A stretch of 64,000 bases of DNA from CAVTGO01 sp963734275 (GTDB lineage: Bacteria; Actinomycetota; UBA4738; HRBIN12), in contig CAVTGO010000006.1 in assembly GCA_963734275.1 (NCBI GenBank), forward strand, positions 1-64,000. The letters are read 5' to 3'. Position numbers and translations under genes: made by a program. Each line of letters starts with the position of its first letter. The stretch's first letter is position 1. This document shows positions 9,556 to 17,739 of the stretch, piece after piece. The notes beneath the pieces were generated by a model. That model made no database searches and was not told where the DNA came from. It saw nothing but the letters and a program-made list of their open reading frames with translations.

Positions 9556-10074
9556 ATGAACCTCGGGGCGGCGGTCCAGGGCTCCCGGCGACGCAGCTTC
9601 GACGAGCTGTACGCCGAGAACCTGGCCGCCGCCACGCGGTTCGCGTACCTGCTCACGGGTGACCGTGATCTCGCGGATGAGGTCGTGCAGGACGCGTTCG
9701 TTCGACTCCTCGGGCGCTACGCGGAACTGAGGAACCCAGATGCGTTCCCGGCCTACCTGCGGCGGACGATCGTGAACCTCGTCAAGAACCAGTGGCGCCG
9801 GCGCGACGTCGAGCGCTCGTTCCTCCGACGCGAGGCCGCGTTGCGGCGACCCGGGCTCGACGATCCAAGGGAGCGGGACCTGGACGACGAGCTGTGGCTC
9901 GCGCTGTTAGCGCTCCCTCACCGCCAGCGCGCCGCGATCGTGCTCCGTTACTACGAGGACCAGTCCGAAGAGGCGACCGCGGCGTGCCTGCGGTGCACGG
10001 TCGGCGCAGCGAAGAAGCTCGTTTCGCGGGGCCTGGAGACCCTGCGGGAAACCATCCCCGACCCGAGGCGATGA
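9556..10074 (+). CDS. ECF-type RNA polymerase sigma factor (SigE family)
   Basis: The 172-residue protein has sigma-70 region 2 (residues about 15-80; FDELYAENLAAATRFAYLL, then DLADEVVQDAFVRLLGRY and RRTIVNLVKNQWRR) and region 4 (about 110-165; LWLALLALPHRQRAAIVLRY, with AAKKLVSRGLETLRE as the recognition helices). It directs RNA polymerase to a stress or signal regulon. ATG 9556 is chosen over an upstream ATG at 9487 because GGAGG lies 8 bases before it and the domain starts soon after. Its stop overlaps the next gene (ATGA), a membrane protein that probably acts as its partner or anti-sigma factor. The sequence EEATAACLRCTVGAAK replaces the usual 'EIAEILGISEGTVKS', an atypical turn in region 4. 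Confidence 0.85.
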   Translation: MNLGAAVQGSRRRSFDELYAENLAAATRFAYLLTGDRDLADEVVQDAFVRLLGRYAELRNPDAFPAYLRRTIVNLVKNQWRRRDVERSFLRREAALRRPGLDDPRERDLDDELWLALLALPHRQRAAIVLRYYEDQSEEATAACLRCTVGAAKKLVSRGLETLRETIPDPRR

Positions 10075-10883
10075 GCGAGATGGAAGATCGCATCCGAGAC
10101 CTGCTGCAGCGACGCGGCGGCGCGATCGGACCGACGGACCCGCTGCTGTCCCCCCGGAGCCGACGCCGCATCCGGGTCCGCCGGGTCGCGAACGCCGGCG
10201 TGGTCGGCGCGGCCATCGTGGCGGCCGTACTCGCAGGGAGCAACGTGCCCGATATGCTCCGCAGCTCCATCGTGCCGGGAACCTCCCCCTCTGCGCCCCC
10301 CGCACCCTTCCAGCCGAGCACCGGGAACGCCCTGCCGATAGGGACGTACCTGATCGATCGATTCGCCGTCCCATTCACCTTCGATGTGCGAGGGAACTGG
10401 GTGATCTGGGAGTACGACGCTCGCGTCGTTACGCCAACCACGTTCGTCGGCGGCTCCCTGCATGATGGCGGCGGCGGACTCGCGATCTTCGCCGTCGACC
10501 GGGTCGTCGATCCGACGACCGGCGAGACGATCCCCGCTCCCGCGGACCTCGCCGCATGGATCCAACGGCATCCGGACGCCGAGGTGCTGGGGACCCGGGC
10601 GGTTTCGATCGGCGGTCTGGACGGCGTCGAGCTCGACATCAGATCCGAGCGCGGCCTGAAGATCGCCCCACAGATCCGGGTCGTCTGGGAGCACCGCATC
10701 GGACTGAGGGCAGGCAGCCGGCGGTCCGTGGTCGTCCTCGAGGCCGGCGGATGGACGGTGCTGATCCTCGGTGTCGGGCCTGCGGACTCGCATCAGCGCC
10801 ACCTCGCGTCCGGTCCGATCGCATCATCGGATCAGGTTCGCGAGCTGCTGGAGAGCCTCCGGTTCTCCCCAGCTACCCCGTGA
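10071..10883 (+). CDS. Membrane-anchored protein coupled to the sigma factor (putative anti-sigma/sensor)
   Basis: The 270-residue protein has a cytoplasmic N-terminus (about 1-42, MEDRIRDLLQRRGG and a basic RSRRRIRVRR stretch), one transmembrane helix at about 43-62 (AGVVGAAIVAAVLAG) and an extracytoplasmic domain. That topology and the 4-base ATGA overlap with the ECF sigma gene match anti-sigma factors or companions of SigE-like factors. No ZAS zinc motif (HxxxCxxC) is visible, so it is not a classical zinc anti-sigma factor. The outer domain (IWEYDARVVTPTTFVGGSLH, VSIGGLDGVELDI) is unrecognised. Its last codons overlap the convergent aminotransferase gene by 11 bases. Confidence 0.6.
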   Translation: MSEMEDRIRDLLQRRGGAIGPTDPLLSPRSRRRIRVRRVANAGVVGAAIVAAVLAGSNVPDMLRSSIVPGTSPSAPPAPFQPSTGNALPIGTYLIDRFAVPFTFDVRGNWVIWEYDARVVTPTTFVGGSLHDGGGGLAIFAVDRVVDPTTGETIPAPADLAAWIQRHPDAEVLGTRAVSIGGLDGVELDIRSERGLKIAPQIRVVWEHRIGLRAGSRRSVVVLEAGGWTVLILGVGPADSHQRHLASGPIASSDQVRELLESLRFSPATP

Positions 10884-12252
10884 TCGCCGCCGCGAAGGAC
10901 TCGAAGTTGTCCACGTAGCGGGCGACGTCGTCGTCCGAGTGGGTGATCGACGAGGTCCAGGACTCCCACTTCGACCCGGGCGACTTGAACACGCCGCGGT
11001 TCAGCTGCCAGAGCCAGGCGAGTTGCGGGAGCCGGTCGTCGATCTCCCACAGGTCGCGGTACTCGTGGATCGGCTCGGGGCGCCAATCGATCGAGCCCTT
11101 GGCGCCGAGCAGCTTCATCGAGGCCGGGAGGTGATGGTTCGCGATGATCGCCTCGCATCGCTCGAACCCGTCCGCGATCCGGTCGAACTCCGCGTACGCG
11201 TCCTTCGTGAGCACCTCGGTCAGGTTGACCTTCATGGCGGCCATCGTGAGCGGATTGCCGTTGAACGTGCCGACCTGGTCGAGCTCGCCCTTCACGATCA
11301 GGTCCATCGCCTCCTCGGTCCCACCGATCGCGCCGCACGGCAGCCCGGCGCCGATGGCCTTGGCCAGGCAGACCAGGTCGGGCACGACGCCGAACGCCTC
11401 GACGGCGCCGCCCCACGCGAGCGTGCAGCCGGTCTTCACCTCGTCGAACGCGAACAGCGCGCCGTGCGCGTGGCAGATCTCCTTCAGCTCGGCGAGGTAG
11501 CCCGCGTCGGGCAGGACCAAGCCGCAGTTGGTCATCGCCGGCTCGACGATCATCCCGGCGATCTGACCCTCGTGCTCCTCGAAGACGCGGCGCGCGGCGG
11601 CCGCGTCGTTGAAGGGAACGTTGAGGACCTGCTCGGCGACGCCCTCGGGCATCCCCGCGGTCTGCGGCACGGGATCCGGGTGATCGCGCGGGCCGGCCTC
11701 CTCCTGCGAGGGGAACACGCTCACCATCAGCGAGTCGTGGTGGCCGTGGTAGGTCCCCTCGACCTTCACGATGTATTTCCGGCCGGTCGTCGCGCGCATG
11801 ATCCGAACGGCGTCGAGCGTCGACTCGGTCCCCGAGTTCCCGAACCGCCACAGCGGCAGCCCGAAGCGCTCGGCCAGGTTCTCGGCGCCGACGAGGGCGT
11901 CCTCGGTCGGCTGCGCGAAGTGCGTGCCGAGCTCGACGCGCTTCTGCACGGCCTCGACGATCTTCGGGTGGGCGTGGCCCATGACCATGGCGCCGTAGCC
12001 GTTGTGGTAGTCGACGTACTCGTTCCCGTCGATGTCCCAGATCCGTGAGCCCTTGCCGTGGCTCACGTAGACCGGATGCGGGGGCCACGACTGCCAGGAG
12101 CTCGAGACGCCGCCGGGGAGGTGCGTCTTGGCCTCTTCCCGGTACTCGAGCGAGCGGCGGTGCTTCGCGTCGAGGGCCTCGGTCTCCTGCTCCGTGAGGC
12201 GCTCGACCAGGTCGAGATCGATCTGGACGAGGTCGTTGGGATTCACGGGCAA
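10873..12252 (-). CDS. Class III PLP aminotransferase, glutamate-1-semialdehyde-aminomutase-like, copy 1
   Basis: The 459-residue fold-type I PLP enzyme keeps the HemL-like blocks: WDIDGNEYVDYHNGYGAMVM, phosphate-binding NSGTEST (139-145), VEGTYHGHHD, Asp270 in FDEVKTG and the Schiff-base Lys298 in CLAKAIGAG, then GTFNGNPLTMAA. No heme-biosynthesis gene is nearby, and the family also contains beta-amino acid and other omega-transaminases, so a catabolic transaminase is likelier than HemL (inference). The start codon is TTG at 12252 with AGGAGG six bases upstream. It is last in an operon of three paralogues and one LLM gene. An operator-like inverted repeat lies just upstream at 12269-12284. 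Confidence 0.85.
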   Translation of the reverse strand: MPVNPNDLVQIDLDLVERLTEQETEALDAKHRRSLEYREEAKTHLPGGVSSSWQSWPPHPVYVSHGKGSRIWDIDGNEYVDYHNGYGAMVMGHAHPKIVEAVQKRVELGTHFAQPTEDALVGAENLAERFGLPLWRFGNSGTESTLDAVRIMRATTGRKYIVKVEGTYHGHHDSLMVSVFPSQEEAGPRDHPDPVPQTAGMPEGVAEQVLNVPFNDAAAARRVFEEHEGQIAGMIVEPAMTNCGLVLPDAGYLAELKEICHAHGALFAFDEVKTGCTLAWGGAVEAFGVVPDLVCLAKAIGAGLPCGAIGGTEEAMDLIVKGELDQVGTFNGNPLTMAAMKVNLTEVLTKDAYAEFDRIADGFERCEAIIANHHLPASMKLLGAKGSIDWRPEPIHEYRDLWEIDDRLPQLAWLWQLNRGVFKSPGSKWESWTSSITHSDDDVARYVDNFESFAAAITG

Positions 12253-12268
12253 GCGGATCCTCCTGCAA

Positions 12269-12284
12269 TTGACTGGCCGTTCAG
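12269..12284 (-). promoter_or_regulatory. Operator-like imperfect inverted repeat before aminotransferase copy 1
   Basis: TTGACTGGCCGTTCAG shares the half-site CCGTTCA and overall spacing with the perfect repeat TTGAACGACCGTTCAA at 16101-16116, before copy 3. It sits between the stop of copy 2 (12286) and the ribosome site of copy 1. The shape is typical of TetR-family operators; no TetR gene is in the window. Confidence 0.45.
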
Positions 12285-12285
12285 T

Positions 12286-13647
12286 TTACGCGGCGCCGGT
12301 CACGGCCACGCGCGAAACCTCGAAGTTCTCGACGACGCGCGCCAGGTCCGCCTCGGTATGGGCGACCGAGAACGTCCATGGGTCGCCCGCGGGCACGAAG
12401 ACACCGCCGTTCAGCTGGGAGAGCCACCACAAGCGTTCCAGCTCGTCGTCGCCTTCGACGTGGTCCCGGAAGTTCCGCACCGGCTCGGGGCGGAAGTGGA
12501 TCGACCCACGGCAGCCCACCGAGGTCACGGTGACGGGCAGGTCGTACCGCTCGACGACCTCGCGCAGGCCGCTCAGGTACCCGCGCTCCAGCTCTGCGAG
12601 ATGCGCGTACGCGTCGGGCGTGAGCACCTCGGTGAGGACCGCCCGGGCGGCCGCCATCGAGAGCGGGTTGCCGTTGAACGTGCCCTCGCCCTCCATCGTT
12701 CCGTCGACGAGCACGCGCATCGCCTCCTCGGTACCACCGACCGCCGCGACCGGGATGCCTCCGCCGATCGCCTTCGCGAGGGTCACGAGGTCCGGCGTCA
12801 CGCCCGAGCGCTCGGTGGCGCCGCCGGACGCGATCGTCGCGCCGGTCTTCACCTCGTCGAACGCGAGAAGTGCGCCGTGTCGGTGGAGCCGCTCCCGCAG
12901 CCCGGCCAGGTAACCCTCGTCGGGCAGGATCACGCCCGCGTTCATCAGGATCGGCTCGAGGATCATCCCGGCCACGCGCTCGCCATCCTCGGCCAGGACC
13001 GCGTCGAGTGCCTCGAGGTCGTTGTACGGCACGACCCGCAGCACCTGCCCGAACGCCTCCGGCACCCCCACGGTGTTGGGCACGGCCACGGGTCGTCCGG
13101 GCGGGCCGGCCTCGTCCGGGTCCACCCAGTACGAGAACGCTAGGCCGTCCGAGCTGCCGTGGTAGGAGCCCTCGACCTTCACGATCAGGTCGCGCCCGGT
13201 GGCCGCGCGCATGATGCGGCACGCGTCCATCGTCACCTCGCTCCCGGAGTTCTTGAACCGCCAGAGCGGCTGCCCGAACCGCTCGGACAGGAGCTCGGCG
13301 ACCACCACGGTGTCCTCGACGGGCATCGCGAAGTGCGTCCCGAGACCCACCCGCGCGCGGACGGCCTCGACGACCTTCGGGTGCGCGTGCCCGGCGACCA
13401 TCACGCCGTAGCCGCAGTGCAGGTCGACGTACTCGTTGCCGTCCAGGTCCCACAGGTGCGAGCCGAGCCCTCGGTCGCCGTAGATCGTGTGCGGCTCGAG
13501 CGCGTGCCACGAGCACGCCACGCCGCCGGCGAGCGACTGCCCCGCCCGCTTGCCGAACGCGATCGAGCGCGGCAGCTTCTCGGCGAGCGAGGCCGAACGC
13601 TGCTCCGTGAGCGCCTCGACGCGGGCGGGATCGATCGGGACCGGCAT
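12286..13647 (-). CDS. Class III PLP aminotransferase, glutamate-1-semialdehyde-aminomutase-like, copy 2
   Basis: The 453-residue paralogue of the flanking enzymes contains WDLDGNEYVDLHCGYGVMV, FKNSGSEVTMDA, VEGSYHGSSDG, Asp264 in FDEVKTG, catalytic Lys292 in LAKAIGGGIPV and GTFNGNPLSMAA. It differs from copies 1 and 3 at several active-site positions (GHHD becomes GSSD, NSGTE becomes NSGSE; CSWHALEPHTIYGD near the N-terminus), so its substrate specificity probably differs. GAGGAGG precedes the ATG by 7 bases. It lies 81 bases after the LLM gene and 33 bases before copy 1, in one minus-strand operon. Catabolic transamination is inferred from the absence of heme genes. Confidence 0.85.
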   Translation of the reverse strand: MPVPIDPARVEALTEQRSASLAEKLPRSIAFGKRAGQSLAGGVACSWHALEPHTIYGDRGLGSHLWDLDGNEYVDLHCGYGVMVAGHAHPKVVEAVRARVGLGTHFAMPVEDTVVVAELLSERFGQPLWRFKNSGSEVTMDACRIMRAATGRDLIVKVEGSYHGSSDGLAFSYWVDPDEAGPPGRPVAVPNTVGVPEAFGQVLRVVPYNDLEALDAVLAEDGERVAGMILEPILMNAGVILPDEGYLAGLRERLHRHGALLAFDEVKTGATIASGGATERSGVTPDLVTLAKAIGGGIPVAAVGGTEEAMRVLVDGTMEGEGTFNGNPLSMAAARAVLTEVLTPDAYAHLAELERGYLSGLREVVERYDLPVTVTSVGCRGSIHFRPEPVRNFRDHVEGDDELERLWWLSQLNGGVFVPAGDPWTFSVAHTEADLARVVENFEVSRVAVTGAA

Positions 13648-13728
13648 GGCGTGCCTCCTCGGGTCGGGGCCGGAGCATACGTCGAGGCGGTGCGCGGCGG
13701 AAAGCGAGGCGGGTGGCGTGCTCCGGCG

Positions 13729-14623
13729 CTACCGGCGGTAGGACCCGATCGCCTCCGCGACGCGATCGAGCGATGCTTCGGTCTTCGGCCCGATCTCCAG
13801 GATCAGGTGGTCGATGCCGAGCTCGTCGTAGGCGCCGAACAGCTCGGCCATCGCCGCGACGGAACCGCGGAACGACGCCTCGTCCTCCTCATCGGGTCGA
13901 ACGGGTGCGGCCGGATCCCGGACGCGGACGCCCACGGTCCGAGCGACGTCCGGACGCGGGCGCCCCTCGGCGTCGAGGGCGTCGTCGAGCGCCGCGAGGG
14001 CCGAGCGCAGATCGTCGTCGGGCTCGCCGTACCAGGCCGTGTTCCACGCGTCCGCGTACCGAGCCGTGAGGCGCAGCATCCGCGGGCCGTCCGCGGCCAC
14101 GAGCAGCGGGATCCGCCGCCTCGGGGGCGGCGCGAGCACGGCGTTCCGCAGCCGGTGGAACTCGCCCTCGAGGGTCACTTCCTCGCCGTCGAGCAGCGCG
14201 CGCACGATCCGGAGCGACTCCTCGAACCGCGCCACCCGGCGGTCGGTCGGGAACCCGAACGCCTCGTACTCGGGGTCGTGCCATCCGGCGCCCAGGCCGA
14301 GGATCAGCCGGCCGTCGCTCACCTCGTCCAGCGTCGCGGCCATCTTCGCGAGCAGTCCGGGGTTCCGGAAGCTCGTGCACATCACCAAGCGTGCCGAGCG
14401 CGACCTGCGAGGTGGTCGCACCGACCGCGGAGAGGATGGTCCAGGACTCGTACATCCCCTCGACGGACCCGTCGTCGGTGCGATTGAAGAAGTGATCCCA
14501 CATCCACACGGAGTCGACCCTGCGTTCCTCGGCCGCCAGCGCGAACCCGCGGATGCGCTCCACGGCGGGGTCGCACCGTCGCCGTCGACCTCCGCGGCCA
14601 AGCAGGACGACGCCGATCTTCAC
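13729..14623 (-). CDS. LLM-class (F420-dependent type) oxidoreductase, one frame change
   Basis: GTG 14623 overlaps the stop of aminotransferase copy 3 (GTGA) and starts VKIGVVLLGRGG, a normal LLM beta-1 strand. The N-terminal frame reads RVDSVWMWDHFFNRTDDGS and ILSAVGATTSQVALGTL. After a single frame change near 14392 it continues VMCTSFRNPGLLAKMAATLD, VSDGRLILGLGAGWHDPEYE, IPLLVAADGPRMLRLTA and the C-terminal IDHLILEIGPKTEASLD. Together they make about 297 residues, the usual LLM length. Its position inside an aminotransferase operon suggests it acts on the same pathway, reducing or oxidising an intermediate with F420. The frame change is likely an indel error. Confidence 0.75.
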
Positions 14624-16042
14624 GCGCGCGAGTATGACATCTCGAACGCGTCGAGCCGGCGCGTTACGCGGTGATGCGCCGCCGCGAAGGCCTCGAAGTT
14701 CTCGACGTAGCGCGCCGCGTCCTCCTGGGTGTGGAAGACCGAGGTCGTCCAGGTCTCCACCTTGGACCACGGCGACTTGAACACGCCGCGGTTCTGCTGG
14801 AACAGCCAGGCCAGGTACGTGATGCGCTCGTCGATCCCGACGGCGTCGCGGTATTCGCGGACCGGCGTCGAGCTGTAGATCACCGAGCCCTTAGCGCCGA
14901 GTCCGGTCACGTACGCGGGCAGGCGGTGCTTCTCGATCGCGGCGCCGCAGCCGGCCGCGAGGGCCTTGTGGACCAGGCTGAGTTGCTCGTAGACGTCGCG
15001 CGTGAGGACCTCGGTGAGACAGGCGCGCGAGGCGGCCATCGTGAGCGGGTTGCCGTTGAACGTGCCGGCCATGTCGTACTCGCCGCGAACGACCGGCCCG
15101 AACAGCTCGCCGGTGGCGCCGATCGCGCCGCACGGCGTGCCCCCGCCGATCGCCTTGGCCAGGCAGACGACGTCCGGGGTGACGCCGAAGGCCTCGATCG
15201 CGCCGCCGAAGGCGATCGTCGCGCCGGTCTTCACCTCGTCGAACGCCAGGTACGCGCCGTGCTTGTGCAGCAGGTCCTTCAGCCCCTGGAGGTAGCCGGG
15301 GTCGGGAAGGATCACGCCGCAGTTCATCATCGCGGGCTCGACGATCATCCCGGCCACGTTGCCGTCGTGCTCGGCGAGCGCGCGCTCCACCTCGGCGAGG
15401 TCGTTGAACGGCACCACCCGGACCAGATCCGCGAACGACTGCGGGATGCCCGGCGCTTGTGGCAGCGTGACGGGGTGTTCGCGCTCGCCGATCAGGTCGG
15501 GGTCGGGCGCCACGGAGAACATCAGCGCGTCGTGGTGCCCGTGGTACGTGCCCTCGATCTTGATCAGGATGTCGCGGCCGGTCGTGGCGCGCATCAGGCG
15601 CGCGGCCTCGAGCGTCGCCTCGGTCCCCGAGTTGCAGAAGCGCCAGAGCGGCAGACCGAACCGCTCGACGAGGTTCTCGCCCACCGCGTGCAGGTCCTTC
15701 GTCGGCTGCGCGAAATGCGTGCCGCGCCGCGACCTGGCGCTCGATCGCCTCGACGATCTTCGGGTGCGCGTGACCGGCCACCATCGCGCCGTAGCCGAGG
15801 TGGAAGTCGAGGTACTCGTTCCCGTCGATGTCCCACAGGCGGTTGCCCTGCCCGCGGTCGATGAAGATCGCGTGCGGCGGGGAGTCCTGCCAGCTGGAGG
15901 CCACGCCCCCGGCCACGGTGCGTTCCGCGACCGCGCGGTACTCGATCGAGGCGCGGTGCTTGGGTTCGAGCGTCGCCTCCTCCTGCTCGATCAGGTGGTC
16001 GATCCGCTCGAGGTCCAGCTCGGTCGTCTCGTCGACCGCCAT
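14620..16042 (-). CDS. Class III PLP aminotransferase, glutamate-1-semialdehyde-aminomutase-like, copy 3, one frame change
   Basis: ATG 16042 has GAGGAGG 7 bases upstream and begins MAVDETTELDLERIDHLIEQ. The N-terminal frame carries WDIDGNEYLDFHLGYGAMVA and KIVEAIERQVA. After a frame change near 15720 it continues with GTHFAQPTKDLHAVGENLVE, CNSGTEATLEAARLM, IEGTYHGHHDALM, FDEVKTGATIAFGG, the Lys-containing CLAKAIGGGTPCGA, GTFNGNPLTMAA and the stop at 14620. It is closer to copy 1 than to copy 2 (shared GTYHGHHD and WSKxExWTxS near the end). It is the promoter-proximal gene of the four-gene operon. A perfect inverted repeat 59 bases upstream is the best candidate operator. Confidence 0.8.
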
Positions 16043-16100
16043 GGCGGTACCGCCTCCTCACGGGGCGCGCGGTGCCGATTGCGGCGCCCGGAACGCTCGT

Positions 16101-16116
16101 TTGAACGACCGTTCAA
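16101..16116. promoter_or_regulatory. Perfect inverted-repeat operator TTGAACG-N2-CGTTCAA
   Basis: TTGAACGACCGTTCAA has perfect 7-bp half-sites separated by 2 bp and lies 59 bases upstream of aminotransferase copy 3. The architecture (short palindrome with TGAACG half-sites) is characteristic of TetR/AcrR-family repressors. The related site at 12269-12284 in the same operon supports specific regulation. The cognate regulator is not in the window. Confidence 0.6.
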
Positions 16117-16194
16117 TGATGCCCGGCGTGACCGCCCGGTCGTCAAGGGCTCGAGGGGGGCGTTGATAGACTCGGCTCCGCTTCCTCGGAGCGT

Positions 16195-16272
16195 GGTGGC
16201 CGTAGCTCAAGTGGTTAGAGCGCCAGGTTGTGGTCCTGGAGGCTGGGGGTTCAAGTCCCCTCGGTCACCCCA
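16195..16272 (+). tRNA. tRNA-His (GTG anticodon)
   Basis: The acceptor stem GTGGCCG pairs with CGGTCAC (one G-U pair), with the extra G(-1) at 16195 opposite discriminator C73, the identity mark of tRNA-His. The anticodon loop TTGTGGT carries GTG. The T arm contains GGTTCAA, and the 3' CCA is encoded (16270-16272). A candidate -10 hexamer TAGACT lies at 16167-16172. Confidence 0.93.
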
Positions 16273-16327
16273 AAGCACGGCTCGTCCGATCGAACGAGGC
16301 GCGCCGCACGCGTTGCTAGACTGCCGC

Positions 16328-16404
16328 GGGCCTCTAGCTCAATCTGGCAGAGCAACGGACTCTTAATCCGCAGGTTCAGGGTTCGAATCCCTGGGGGCCC
16401 ACCA
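16328..16404 (+). tRNA. tRNA-Lys (CTT anticodon)
   Basis: The acceptor GGGCCTC pairs with GGGGCCC (one T-G pair). The anticodon loop CTCTTAA carries CTT, the T arm is CAGGG-TTCGAAT-CCCTG, discriminator A is present and the CCA is encoded (16402-16404). TAGACT is found just upstream at 16317-16322. The 3' half of this gene recurs in degraded form at 21458-21500, so it is a likely integration target. Confidence 0.93.
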
Positions 16405-16870
16405 ACGAAACCGCACGTCGGTCGGCCATTTCAGTTCTTGTAGCAGCGGCGGAGTCGTCGCTGTCCCCGTCTCCGCCCCGTCCCGGTCGGGACCTCGTCA
16501 GAACCTACGAATTCCGAATCCGCAGGTTCGTCGATGAGTCGCCGGAGCGGATCAGAAGAACCGCACGTAGATTCCTCCGTCCGGTGATAGCGCGCGTCCG
16601 TGCGCTCACGCATCAGCCCCGTCTCCGACACGCCCTGGTCACGGTGCGGGCCGGCGAGCTGTTTCTACAGATGACAACGATCGACCGGGCGCAAATCACG
16701 GAGGACCTCGCTCGCAGTTGGTTTCTGTCGAAGATCGGTGTACCCCGCTGGCTGGGATGGCTGGGTCAACCTTGGTCAACGTGGGAGGTCTTCGAGCAGG
16801 GGGCAAGCAAGGGGCCCGCCCCGAGTCCAACCAGCCTCGGGGCACCGCGTAGAAGGTTGTAACTCGCCCG
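16405..16870. other. 466-bp stretch with no recognisable gene, downstream of tRNA-Lys
   Basis: No reading frame here shows a recognisable domain, ribosome site or plausible composition. The visible structure is a short hairpin GTCCCG-GT-CGGGAC at 16480-16493 and a 29-bp inverted repeat at 16501-16529 that includes 13 bases identical to the tRNA-Lys anticodon-arm region. This is where one would expect an integrase gene if the tRNA were an active attachment site; none is present. Confidence 0.5.
16501..16529 (-). repeat. 29-bp imperfect palindrome containing a tRNA-Lys-like core
   Basis: GAACCTACGAATTC faces GAATCCGCAGGTTC around one central base. The two A-C mismatches on the plus strand become G-U pairs on minus-strand RNA, giving a continuous stem apart from the tight loop. 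The right arm contains AATCCGCAGGTTC, identical to 16365-16377 in tRNA-Lys. It may be a secondary attachment core, an operator or a chance match. Confidence 0.45.
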
Positions 16871-17275
16871 TCAAACGGCCCGCAGCCTCGACAAGACCTC
16901 GGCCGAGTCATCGGCATCCCAGCGCTCGACCACGCTTCCCTCCTCGAAGTGCATGATGGTGATCCCCGTCACCGAGATCTCCCGGCCGGTCGCAGGTATG
17001 CCCATCAGCTCGCTCGTGTGCGTTCCAGTGACCGTGTACCTCACCGCAAGCCTCTCTCCGTTACCGAAGGTCTCGTGAATGTCGAGTCGCAAATCGGAGG
17101 TGGCGGCATGGAAACCCTTGTACATGCTCTCGACCGCCTCCTTATCGGGGAAGTCGTAGGTCCCGGCGTGGAGCTTGATGTTCCCGGCGTAGAGCTCCAT
17201 GTACGAGTCCACATCGCCGGAGTTCCATGCCTCGACGGCGCGCATCAGGGAGGCCTCGTTCTTCCGCACGTCCAT
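16871..17275 (-). CDS. SnoaL-like/ester-cyclase family small protein
   Basis: The 134-residue single-domain protein has the SnoaL (NTF2-like) pattern: NEASLMRAVEAWNSGDVDSY in the first helices, MELYAGNIKLHAGT, FHAATSDLRLDIHETFGNG and TGTHTSELMGIPATGREIS, then the terminal strands ITIMHFEEGSVVERWDADD. Members are polyketide cyclases or small hydrolase/isomerase-like enzymes of unknown substrate. ATG 17275 has GGGAG five bases upstream; ATG 17293, six codons earlier, overlaps the upstream cupin stop by one base (TGATG) and has AAGGG, so it is an equally possible start. Either way, translation is coupled to the cupin gene. Confidence 0.75.
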   Translation of the reverse strand: MDVRKNEASLMRAVEAWNSGDVDSYMELYAGNIKLHAGTYDFPDKEAVESMYKGFHAATSDLRLDIHETFGNGERLAVRYTVTGTHTSELMGIPATGREISVTGITIMHFEEGSVVERWDADDSAEVLSRLRAV

Positions 17276-17292
17276 GGCAACTCCCGACCTCA

Positions 17293-17739
17293 TCAGTGCC
17301 CTTCGGCTTCGAGGAAGCGCATCCCGTGCTTCTCGAAGATCCCGATGATCCGCTCCATGTCGAGCTCGTCCTCGGCCGGCTCGGGCTGGCTCGTCGGGAC
17401 GCCGGCCTCACGGAACAGCTCGTCGCGGTTCTGTGGCGAGATCCACAGCCATCTGCCGGAGCTTGTCTCGTCGAAGGCCAGCGCGTGGGGAACTCCCATC
17501 GGCAGGAACGCCAGACTCCCCGGCTCCCCCTTGAAGGTCTCGTCGCCGCATGTGATGGTCACGCTGCCCTCGATGTAGTAGTGCACCTCGTCCTCGTTGT
17601 CGTGCACGTGGAGGGGGACCTCCCAGCCGGGAGGGTTCTCCAGCTCGTACACGTTGGGGCCCTTGATCGTGCCTTTCGCGCCGACGGCCCAATATGACTC
17701 GCCTTCACCTGGAAGGTTGACGTATCCGTTCGCGGTCAT
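17293..17739 (-). CDS. Cupin-domain protein
   Basis: The 148-residue protein has one conserved beta-barrel cupin. Motif 1 is in WEVPLHVHDNEDEVHYYIEG (metal ligands His, His and Glu) and motif 2 in SLAFLPMGVPHALAF (metal His). Such cupins are metal-dependent dioxygenases, isomerases or sugar/quercetin-binding proteins; the substrate cannot be told. The C-terminal 40 residues (AEDELDMERIIGIFEKHGMR) form an extra amphipathic helix seen in quercetinase-like cupins. AAAGGAG lies five bases before the ATG, a strong ribosome site. It forms a two-gene unit with the SnoaL-like gene. Confidence 0.85.
   Translation of the reverse strand: MTANGYVNLPGEGESYWAVGAKGTIKGPNVYELENPPGWEVPLHVHDNEDEVHYYIEGSVTITCGDETFKGEPGSLAFLPMGVPHALAFDETSSGRWLWISPQNRDELFREAGVPTSQPEPAEDELDMERIIGIFEKHGMRFLEAEGH

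Noticed and set aside
10771..14487. Long plus-strand open frames opposite the aminotransferase operon
   Set aside because: They are antisense shadows: compositionally biased (His/Val/Arg/Gly-rich), without ribosome sites or recognisable domains, while the minus strand has complete PLP-enzyme motifs.
10873..16042. Heme biosynthesis (hemL) for the three aminotransferases
   Set aside because: A single hemL is the rule, no hemA/B/C/D lies near, and the active-site loops differ among the copies.
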